Assembly (NCBI GenBank): GCA_044356825.1
Contig: JBIKVM010000148.1
Coordinates: 1 to 7,370, forward strand
Direction: 5' to 3'
Length of the DNA stretch: 7,370 nucleotides
Source: JAUREX01 sp044356825
GTDB taxonomy: Bacteria > Pseudomonadota > Alphaproteobacteria > Rhodobacterales > Rhodobacteraceae
How positions within the stretch are numbered: position 1 is the first letter of the stretch; each line of letters opens with the position of its first letter. The notes beneath the pieces are model-generated. The model saw only the letters and a list, made by a program, of their open reading frames with translations. It was not told the DNA's origin and did no database searches. Positions 1 through 5,316 of the stretch are shown in pieces. The position numbers and the translations under genes were made by a program.

Positions 1-840
1 CCCTTCGCCTGCCGCGCGCAGGGCGGGCTGGCCCGCCTGCGCGTCGTCGGCCTCTGCCCGCGATGCCGTCTCGGCCTCGGCATGGGCGAGCAGGCTCGTG
101 ATCTCGGCCGCCGCGGCGCGGAGCGCGGGCAGCAGGAGGGTCGCGATCCGCTCGGGCTCCATCCGGGCATTGACCGCGCCGATCGAGACCGCCGCCACCG
201 CCTGCCCCGAGGGACGGAACACCGGCAGACCGATGCCCGCCATCTCCTTGATGATCATGCTGTCGTTGTGGGCAAAGCCGAGACGCGCATAGTCCGCGCG
301 CTTCGCCCGGAGCCGCGCGGCGTCGATCCCGAACTCGGCCAGCCAGCTTGCGTTGACGGCCGCCAGCCGCTCGGCCCTGTCCTCGGGCAAGGCGCAATGG
401 AGCGTGAGCGCGCCGGCCCCGACCCCCAACGGGTGGCGGTCGCCCACCGACAGCGACAGGGTCCGGATCGGAAAGCTGCCGAGCACGCGCGCCACGCAGA
501 GGCTGGCCGTCCCCTCGAGAACCGACAGGAAGACCGTGTCCGCCGTCACTTGCGCGAGCCGCGCGAGCGGATGCTGGGCAAGGGCGGTCAGGTCGATGAT
601 GCCCGCCTTGCGCGACAGCGCCGAAAGCGCCTCGCCCATACGGTAGCGGCGATCGATCGGATCCTGCCAGACGTAGCGCACATCCTGGAGTGCTGCGAGG
701 ACGCGAAACACCGTCGTCTTGTTGAGGTCGGTCTCCGCGACGAGCTGCGCGAGCGTCGCCCCTTCGACATTGCGCGAGAGCGCCTCGAGCACGACCGCTG
801 CCTTGGCTACCGATCCGATGTGCGCGTCGCGGTCGTCCAC
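1..840 (-). CDS. IclR-family transcriptional regulator (3' end beyond window)
   Basis: The minus-strand frame is open from an in-frame TGA just upstream of the start to the window edge, giving 280 visible residues; the stop codon lies outside. The only usable start is GTG (838-840), preceded by AGGGG four bases upstream. Residues 8-67 form the winged helix-turn-helix: a GSVAKA entry, then GATLAQLVAETDLNKTTVFR as the helix-turn-helix and a DRRYRMG wing end. Residues 80-255 match the IclR effector-binding domain, with the family signatures GDRHPLGVGAGALTLHCAL (about 133-151) and GIGLPVFRPSGQAVAAVSIG (about 202-221). IclR proteins are dimers or tetramers that bind small organic acids and repress or activate nearby catabolic genes. 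Here the gene is divergent from an acyl-CoA synthetase, which suggests that the synthetase operon is the target; the effector cannot be read from the sequence. The visible tail after residue 255 is Ala-rich and probably disordered, already near or beyond the usual family length of about 250-280 residues, so little should be missing. Confidence 0.93.
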   Translation of the reverse strand, partial: MDDRDAHIGSVAKAAVVLEALSRNVEGATLAQLVAETDLNKTTVFRVLAALQDVRYVWQDPIDRRYRMGEALSALSRKAGIIDLTALAQHPLARLAQVTADTVFLSVLEGTASLCVARVLGSFPIRTLSLSVGDRHPLGVGAGALTLHCALPEDRAERLAAVNASWLAEFGIDAARLRAKRADYARLGFAHNDSMIIKEMAGIGLPVFRPSGQAVAAVSIGAVNARMEPERIATLLLPALRAAAAEITSLLAHAEAETASRAEADDAQAGQPALRAAGEG

Positions 841-849
841 CCGGCCCCT

Positions 850-888
850 GTTCCGTCAAAAGAAACGTTCAGGTTTGTTTATCGGAAC
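850..888. promoter_or_regulatory. Candidate IclR operator: repeated GTTCCG-type half-sites
   Basis: GTTCCG (850-855) and CGGAAC (883-888) form a perfect 6-bp inverted repeat with a 27-base spacer. A related half-site GTTCAG (867-872) lies midway, about 17 bases from each. CGTTC (866-870) and GAACG (885-889) give a second, 5-bp inverted pair. Arrays of short half-sites in the gap between an IclR gene and its divergent target are usual for this family. The sites overlap the predicted regulator promoter and lie upstream of the synthetase start, fitting autoregulation plus control of the synthetase operon. Binding is inferred, not shown. Confidence 0.4.
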
Positions 889-906
889 GCTATGTCATCT
901 TGTCAA
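878..906 (-). promoter_or_regulatory. Putative sigma-70 promoter of the IclR-family gene
   Basis: On the minus strand there is a perfect TTGACA -35 box (906 to 901), a 17-base spacer, and GATAAA (883 to 878), which matches 4 of 6 bases of the -10 consensus. Transcription would begin near 870, leaving a leader of about 30 bases that carries the AGGGG ribosome binding site. The -10 box touches the CGGAAC half-site at 883-888, so a bound regulator would block it. The match is by eye; no start site is known. Confidence 0.55.
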
Positions 907-949
907 GCGATGACGCATCGGCCAGTGCTTGGGGCTGGCAATGCAAGTC

Positions 950-954
950 AGGAC
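950..954 (+). promoter_or_regulatory. Ribosome binding site that favours the ATG at 962
   Basis: AGGAC ends seven bases before ATG 962-964. Competing starts are TTG 929 and ATG 941; the latter has only GGGG (931-934) six bases upstream. Both ATG codons start an M-Q-V-R peptide because ATGCA(A/G)GTC is repeated 21 bases apart. The shorter protein starts nearer to the first conserved segment of the family, so 962 is preferred, but 941 cannot be excluded. Confidence 0.45.
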
Positions 955-961
955 GGGTCCG

Positions 962-2512
962 ATGCAGGTCCGCAGCGCAAATCTGGCCAGCCTTCTGGCC
1001 GCAACGGCACGGCGTCTGCCCGATGCGCCGGGCCTGATCCAGGGCGAGCGGGTCTGGACCTGGTCCGCGATCGAGGCGGCGGTTGGTGCGCTGGCGGCCG
1101 GCCTGCGCGACCGCTTCGGGCTCGGGCCGGGCGACCGGCTGCTCGTGCAGGCCCCGAACGGGCCGGAGATGTTTCTCATCGTCTGGGCCTGCTGGCGGCT
1201 CGGGGCGGTCTGGGTGCCGGCCAACATGCGGGGCACGCCGGCGGATCTGGCCCACATGGCCGATCACGGCGGCGCGCGCGGGCTGATCTGCCACACCGAT
1301 TTTCCCGACCATGCCCGCATTCCCGGCGACAGCCTCGCCTTCCGCCTCTCGGTCGGCGGCGAGGGCCCCGACGATCTGGGCTCCCTCATGCGCGACTTCC
1401 TCGGGCAGGACGTCCCGCTTGCCCCGGTCGGGCGGGATGATCCGGCATGGCTCTTCTTCACCTCGGGCAGCACGGGGCGGCCGAAGGCGGCGGTTCTCAC
1501 CCATGGTCAGCTTGGCTTCGTCATCACCAACATGCTCGCGGACCTGATGCCGGGGCTGTCCGAACGCGACGCCTCGCTGGTCGTGGCGCCGCTCTCGCAC
1601 GGGGCGGGGGTGCACGCCTTCGCGCAGGTGGCGCGCGGGACGCCATCGGTCCTGACCGAACGCCCGGGCCTCGATCCGGCCGAGGTCTGGGCCCTGGTCG
1701 AGCGCCACCGGATCACGAACCTCTTCACCGTGCCGACGCTTCTGAACCGTCTTGTCGAACACCCCGACGCGCAGCGCCGCGATCATGCATCGCTGCGCCA
1801 TGTGATCTATGCCGGCGCGCCGATGTATCTGGCCGATCAGGCCCGGGCGCTCGAGGTGCTGGGGCCGGTCCTCGTGCAGTACTACGGGCTTGGCGAGGTC
1901 ACGGGCTGCATCACCGTCCTGCGCCCCGAGGACCACGGCCGACCCGAGCATGATGGGTCGTGCGGCATCCCCCGCAGCGGCATGCAGATCGAGGTGCAGG
2001 GCCCCGACGGCCATGCCCTGCCGCCCGGCGCCACGGGAGAGGTCTGCGTGGCCGGTGGCGCCGTCTTTGCCGGCTACTGGCAAGACCCGGAGGCAAACGC
2101 GCGTGCCTTCCGCAACGGATGGTTCCGCACCGGCGATCTCGGGCACATCGATGCGCGCGGCTATCTGCACCTGACCGGCCGGGCGAGCGACATGTACATC
2201 TCGGGCGGCAGCAACATCTATCCGCGCGAGATCGAGGAGGCGCTTCTGCTCCTGCCCGGCATCGCCGAGGCCTGCGTCTTCGGGATGCCCGATCCGAAAT
2301 GGGGCGAAAGCGGCGTCGCCGTGCTGGTGGCCGCCGACGGCAGGGCGCTCGACCTTGCGGCCGTGGCTACCGCGCTTGCGACCCGGATCGCGCGCTACAA
2401 GATCCCGAAGACCATCGTGCAATGGGAGGCGCTGCCCCGGTCGGGCTATGGCAAAGTCACCAAGAAGGACGTGCGTGCCGCCTATCTCGCCCGTCTCGGG
2501 GCCGTCCGATGA
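962..2512 (+). CDS. AMP-forming acyl-CoA synthetase / ligase (ANL superfamily)
   Basis: This 516-residue cytoplasmic enzyme activates a carboxylic acid with ATP to an acyl-AMP and transfers the acyl group to coenzyme A. The ANL motifs appear in order: the phosphate loop TSGSTGRPK (about 167-175), YYGLGEVTG for adenine binding (about 307-315), WFRTGD with the ribose-binding Asp (about 387-392), the hinge region GRASDMYISGG followed by NIYPREIE (about 406-425), and the C-terminal PRSGYGKVTKKD with the adenylation Lys (about 492-503). Length and motif order are normal, so the enzyme should be active. The NIYPREIE form of the hinge segment is typical of fatty-acid or aryl-acid CoA ligases rather than acetyl-CoA synthetase, but the true substrate is not readable. 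The gene is divergent from an IclR regulator and its stop overlaps the start of the PPC-domain gene (ATGA), implying one transcript and coupled translation. No convincing plus-strand promoter was found in the gap. Confidence 0.93.
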   Translation: MQVRSANLASLLAATARRLPDAPGLIQGERVWTWSAIEAAVGALAAGLRDRFGLGPGDRLLVQAPNGPEMFLIVWACWRLGAVWVPANMRGTPADLAHMADHGGARGLICHTDFPDHARIPGDSLAFRLSVGGEGPDDLGSLMRDFLGQDVPLAPVGRDDPAWLFFTSGSTGRPKAAVLTHGQLGFVITNMLADLMPGLSERDASLVVAPLSHGAGVHAFAQVARGTPSVLTERPGLDPAEVWALVERHRITNLFTVPTLLNRLVEHPDAQRRDHASLRHVIYAGAPMYLADQARALEVLGPVLVQYYGLGEVTGCITVLRPEDHGRPEHDGSCGIPRSGMQIEVQGPDGHALPPGATGEVCVAGGAVFAGYWQDPEANARAFRNGWFRTGDLGHIDARGYLHLTGRASDMYISGGSNIYPREIEEALLLLPGIAEACVFGMPDPKWGESGVAVLVAADGRALDLAAVATALATRIARYKIPKTIVQWEALPRSGYGKVTKKDVRAAYLARLGAVR

Positions 2513-3372
2513 GGCTCTGCCGCCAGCCCGGTCCGCCCCGGCCGGCGCCCTTCGACGTCGCGCGCTGCCGGGCCGCGCCCGTCCGCATCGCCCTGCCCGC
2601 AGGCACCGATCTGCTGACGGCGGCGGGGGCGTGGATGCTGGACCGCGGCTGCGATGGCGCGATGCTCACGCTCGCGGATGTGCCGGTGACGGCGCTGCGC
2701 TATGTCCTGCCCGCGCCCTCCGCCAACCCCGCCTTTGCCGCCTATTACAGCGCCGACCATGTCCTGAGGGGCCCGGGCCGCATCGTTCAGGGCCAGATGA
2801 CGCTGGGATGGCGGGACGGGTAGCCCTTCGCCCACTGCCACGCGCTGATCGAGGACGCGACCGGCCAGCGCGCCTGCGGGCATCTTCGGGTGGAGGGCTG
2901 CCTGCTCGGCGCCGGGGCCGTGGCGACGGGCCACGCCATTGCCGGTGCGCGCTTCATCGCGCAGCCCTGCGCCGAGACGGGCTTCACCCTCCTCACCCCC
3001 GCCGCCGCGACGGGCGCGGGCACCCCGGGCGATGCGGCGATCGTGAAGCTTTCGCCCAACCATGACCTCCACGCCGCGCTCGTCGCGGCCGCGCGCGCGG
3101 CGGGCCTGCGCGACGGCGTGCTGCACGGGCTCGGCAGCCTCGTGGGCGCGGTCTTTGCCGACGGGCAGGACCTTGCCGGGCCCGAGACGGAGTTCTTCTT
3201 CACGCAGGCGCGCCTGCGCGATGGCGCGGCCGATCTGGCGCTGACGATCGTCGATGCCGCGGGCCGGCGGCTGACGGGCCGCCTCGCCCCCCATCGGACG
3301 GCCGTGCTGATGACGGTCGAGGCGCTGATCCTCGAGGCCTGCGACCCCGCGACGGGCGAAGGCCCCGCCTGA
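2509..3372 (+). pseudogene. Tandem PPC (DUF296) domain protein, interrupted by an in-frame TAG
   Basis: The frame opening at ATG 2509, which overlaps the synthetase stop by four bases, reads 104 codons, meets TAG at 2821-2823, then continues in the same frame for 182 more codons to TGA 3370-3372. Both parts make one coherent protein of 287 positions. The first half resembles a PPC/DUF296 domain: RIALPAGTDLLTAAGAWML, then GWRDG before the stop, and PFAHCHALIEDATGQ with GHL after it. The HxH plus later GHL is the metal-binding-type His cluster of prokaryotic PPC proteins. The second half repeats the pattern (KLSPNHDLHAALVAAARAAG, then GLGSLVGAVFADG), suggesting two copies of the domain. The function of bacterial PPC proteins is unknown; plant relatives carry AT-hooks, absent here. 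Termination at the TAG would remove all the His residues of the cluster. One C-to-T change from CAG (Gln) would produce it. No shifted frame or second lesion is seen. Restart downstream looks unlikely: GTG 2890 lacks a ribosome binding site. Confidence 0.8.
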
Positions 3373-3389
3373 GGGCGTTGCGGACGGAT

Positions 3390-3405
3390 CGGGCAGCCAT
3401 GCCCG
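3390..3405. terminator. Small hairpin downstream of the PPC gene
   Basis: CGGGCA and TGCCCG form a 6-bp stem around a GCCA loop, 18 bases after the PPC-gene stop. There is no run of T on either strand, so it is not a classical intrinsic terminator. It may protect the 3' end or work with Rho. A second short GC hairpin (CGGGC/GCCCG, 3490-3502) lies ten bases past the stop of the convergent membrane-protein gene. Confidence 0.25.
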
Positions 3406-3415
3406 GAAAACCAGC

Positions 3416-3471
3416 GAGGCTCGGGGTCGCGATTTGCGTCTGCGGTGGCCTACACATCCCTATCGAGCCTC
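3416..3471. repeat. 8-bp inverted repeat in the convergent gap
   Basis: GAGGCTCG (3416-3423) and CGAGCCTC (3464-3471) are perfect inverted copies separated by 40 bases. They sit in the middle of the 140-bp non-coding gap between two converging genes, where a structure that stops transcription from both sides would be useful. The intervening sequence shows no obvious gene. An 8-bp pair at this distance could arise by chance in GC-rich DNA. Confidence 0.3.
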
Positions 3472-3512
3472 CGGCGACAAGACTGTGCCCGGGCGCGGCC
3501 CGCGTCGATGGC

Positions 3513-4793
3513 TCAGAGTGGCATCCGCTGGACAAGCAACTTGTCGATCCGGCGGCCATCAAGGTCGATCACCTCGATGCGCCATCCGAGGACCTCGATG
3601 TGCTCGCCCAGCTTGGGAAGGCTGCCCGACCGTGCGATCACGAGGCCCGCGACGGTTTCGAAATCCCGATCCTCCTCAAGGGTGATGCCGAGCCTCTCCG
3701 CGAACTCGTCGGCGGGCATCCACCCTGCGACCAAGAAGCTGCCATCTTCGCGTTCGGAGATCTTGGGCTCGATCTCCTCGCCTTCGACAAAGTCGCCCGC
3801 GATGGCCTGCAGCACGTCCATCGGTGTGATGATCCCCTCGAAATGGCCGTATTCGTCATAGACCAGAACCATGTGCGCAGGCGACCTGCGCAGGGTTTCC
3901 AGCACATCGAGCGCATTCATCCCATCGCGCACGACAGGGGCCTCGATGATCAGGGCGCGCGTATCCGTGCCGATGCCCGACTTGCCCAAGTCGAGAAAAT
4001 CGCGCGATTTCAGAACGCCGATGATGTTGTCGGCACTGCCCTCGCGTACCGGCAGGCGGGAATGCCCCGTCTCGCGGAAGCGGCGCACAATCGTGGCGGG
4101 CGGATCGGTGATCTCGACGGCTTCCACCTCGTGGCGCGGGACCATGAGGCCCCGGGCCGTGCGGTCCGCGATGCGCATCACGCCCGCGATCATCTCAGTC
4201 TCGGCCTTTTCCATCACGCCGGCCGATCGCGCCTCGGAGAGGACAAGCTTCACTTCCTCATCCGTGATGTTGCGGTCCACCTCGCCCGACTGGCCGAGCA
4301 GAGCGAGCATCACCTTGCCCGATCGGTCGAGCACCCAGACGACAGGCGCCGCCACCGTTGCAATCAGGTTCAGCAGCGGCGCAATCCGCACCGCTGCCGC
4401 CTCGGGCGCGCGCAGCGCGATCTGCTTGGGCACAAGCTCGCCGAAGATGAGCGAAAGATAGGTGATGCCCACAACCACGCCGCCCACGCCCAGCGTCTGC
4501 GCCAGCGCCGGGCTGAGGCCAGCGTCCGAGAGGGCGCCCGACAGACGCACGCCAAGCGTCGCCCCGGAAAACGCCCCAGACAGCACGCCCACCAGCGTGA
4601 TCCCGATCTGCACGCTTGACAGGAACCGCCCCGGGTCTGCCGCAAGCCGCATCGCGACGGCAGCGCCCCGGCTGCCATTGTCCGCCATCACCTTGAGCCG
4701 CGCCGTACGCGACGAGACGACGGCCAGTTCCGACATGGCAAGGACACCGTTCACGAGTGTCAGGGCAAGGACAAGCAGGAGTTCGAGCAGCAT
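3513..4793 (-). CDS. Hemolysin/TlyC-type membrane protein with CNNM, CBS-pair and CorC domains
   Basis: This 426-residue inner-membrane protein belongs to the UPF0053 group (CNNM/CorB/CorC/TlyC), whose members have been linked to magnesium and cobalt efflux; the old label hemolysin is historical. The CNNM (DUF21) region spans about 1-190: a first helix LLLELLLVLALTLVNGVLAM, then hydrophobic segments near 58-80, 101-119 and 137-157, with the family motif FGELVPKQIAL at 117-127. The CBS pair spans about 210-335, opening with GLMVPRHEVEAV and including SRLPVR, GVLKSRDFLDL, VYDEYGHFEGIITPMDVL. The CorC_HlyC domain (about 345-424) includes GWMPADEFAERLG and the ETVAGLVI core. The frame stays open upstream to 4934, but that extension is charged and low in complexity, whereas ATG 4793 starts directly at the first membrane helix; GGAAG and AGAAGAG lie just upstream. 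The protein looks complete. It converges on the PPC gene and follows a small orphan gene by 40 bases. Confidence 0.92.
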   Translation of the reverse strand: MLLELLLVLALTLVNGVLAMSELAVVSSRTARLKVMADNGSRGAAVAMRLAADPGRFLSSVQIGITLVGVLSGAFSGATLGVRLSGALSDAGLSPALAQTLGVGGVVVGITYLSLIFGELVPKQIALRAPEAAAVRIAPLLNLIATVAAPVVWVLDRSGKVMLALLGQSGEVDRNITDEEVKLVLSEARSAGVMEKAETEMIAGVMRIADRTARGLMVPRHEVEAVEITDPPATIVRRFRETGHSRLPVREGSADNIIGVLKSRDFLDLGKSGIGTDTRALIIEAPVVRDGMNALDVLETLRRSPAHMVLVYDEYGHFEGIITPMDVLQAIAGDFVEGEEIEPKISEREDGSFLVAGWMPADEFAERLGITLEEDRDFETVAGLVIARSGSLPKLGEHIEVLGWRIEVIDLDGRRIDKLLVQRMPL

Positions 4794-4833
4794 CTCTTCT
4801 GGCTTCCGATGATAGGGTGAGTGTCCCGCCGGC

Positions 4834-5211
4834 TCAGCCGCGGGCGTCGTGGCGCGCCGGGGTGGCCTGAATTGACGACTGCGCGTGGCGCGCTGCCACG
4901 CCGCCGCCGGCGCGCTGCCCGGACAGGCGCGCATCGACCTCGAACCGACCGGCGTCCCTGTTCGGGCGGGTTGCGCAGGTGCTCAGGACCTTCGCGGGGG
5001 GGTGTTTCGGCGCGCGCGTCTGCGCGTCGGTTCGTCGTGCGCTGGCTTCGCCGCCGATATCGTCTGCCGCGCTCGAAGGTCCGCGGTCGGTATCGGCCGG
5101 CATGACGAAGCACCTCGGGTGATCGGCAAGGAAGCATGAGCCTTCGGGGAAGTAGTGGCCGAGGCCGGTCTCTTCAAGGTTGACCCATGCGTGCCACTCG
5201 GGTGCGGGCAT
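4834..5211 (-). CDS. Hypothetical small protein, family not recognised
   Basis: This 125-residue frame starts at ATG 5209-5211, fixed by an in-frame TGA two codons upstream (5215-5217), and has a good ribosome binding site AGAGG (5222-5218) six bases before it. The first 40 residues look like real protein: MPAPEWHAWVNLEETGLGHY, then FPEGSCFLADHPRCFVMPA, rich in aromatic residues and with Cys residues at 26 and 34. From about residue 40 on the sequence becomes low in complexity (Ala, Arg, Thr, Gly) with no hydrophobic core, and none of the other two frames continues better. The tail may be disordered, or the gene may be a remnant whose original 3' part is lost; a run of seven C (minus strand) near 5000 could be a frameshift site. 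It lies between the GH78-like gene and the membrane-protein gene, all on the same strand, so co-transcription with the latter is possible. No function can be assigned. Confidence 0.42.
   Translation of the reverse strand: MPAPEWHAWVNLEETGLGHYFPEGSCFLADHPRCFVMPADTDRGPSSAADDIGGEASARRTDAQTRAPKHPPAKVLSTCATRPNRDAGRFEVDARLSGQRAGGGVAARHAQSSIQATPARHDARG
4883..4919. repeat. Strong hairpin and 11-bp direct repeat
   Basis: GCGTGGC (4883-4889) and GCCACGC (4895-4901) form a perfect 7-bp stem with a five-base loop. The 11-mer GGCGCGCTGCC occurs at 4887-4897, covering the loop, and again at 4909-4919. The block lies within the low-complexity tail of the small orphan frame, about 100 bases upstream of the membrane-protein start. 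It may be an mRNA structure or a local duplication; there is no T-run to make it an intrinsic terminator. Confidence 0.4.
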
Positions 5212-5265
5212 CCATCACCTCTGTCCGGGCGGTATGCCCCGGGGGGTGCCCCCGCTTGTCACCCG

Positions 5266-5294
5266 TCGGCCGCGCGCCCCCGGCTGGAGGCCGA
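5266..5294 (-). terminator. Possible terminator-like hairpin after the GH78-like gene
   Basis: TCGGCC (5266-5271) and GGCCGA (5289-5294) are perfect 6-bp inverted arms with a 17-base GC-rich loop, about 23 bases past the stop codon of the GH78-like gene in its direction of transcription. A further GC-rich block with short stems follows (CCGGG/CCCGG at 5225-5242, and a GGGG/CCCC pair at 5242-5253). No T-run follows, so at most this is a weak or Rho-assisted end signal. Confidence 0.22.
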
Positions 5295-5316
5295 TCGCGC
5301 GAGGTGGCGTCCGACG

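Larger units (their letters stand above)
4794..5316. other. Gene-poor stretch between the membrane-protein and GH78-like genes
   Basis: These 523 bases hold only the doubtful small orphan frame, the hairpin and direct repeat near 4883-4919, and GC-rich inverted repeats near 5225-5294. A TATCAT box (4814 to 4809, minus strand) resembles a -10 element for the membrane-protein gene but lacks a good -35 partner. No RNA gene, mobile-element end or plus-strand gene was seen. Confidence 0.5.

Noticed and set aside
854..859. TTGACG on the minus strand as -35 box of the IclR gene
   Set aside because: It is only 14 bases from the GTG start, so its -10 box would fall inside the coding region; the TTGACA at 906-901 fits much better.
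82..1440. Plus-strand open frame of 452 codons
   Set aside because: It lies opposite the IclR gene and in another frame of the synthetase. Its translation is rich in Arg, Gly and Pro with no domain, a typical shadow in GC-rich DNA.
890..2422. Minus-strand open frame of 510 codons opposite the synthetase
   Set aside because: The plus strand carries every ANL motif in order; the antisense product is charged, shows no fold signature and crosses the regulator promoter region.
2482..3294. Minus-strand open frame of 270 codons that is not interrupted by the amber codon
   Set aside because: It was considered as an alternative to the broken PPC gene, but its translation is Arg/Ala/Gly-rich without motifs, while the plus frame has clear PPC signatures on both sides of the TAG.
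3378..4619. Plus-strand open frame of 413 codons
   Set aside because: It is antisense to the CNNM/CBS/CorC gene, whose motifs and membrane helices are clear; the plus-strand translation has no recognisable pattern.
4809..4837. TATCAT with CTGAGC 17 bases upstream as promoter of the membrane-protein gene
   Set aside because: The -10 box is good but the -35 matches only three bases and the start site would be about ten bases from the ATG; too weak to annotate.
4794..4934. N-terminal extension of 47 codons for the membrane protein
   Set aside because: The extension is Arg/Pro/Ala-rich and not membrane-like; ATG 4793 starts exactly at the first hydrophobic helix as in the family.
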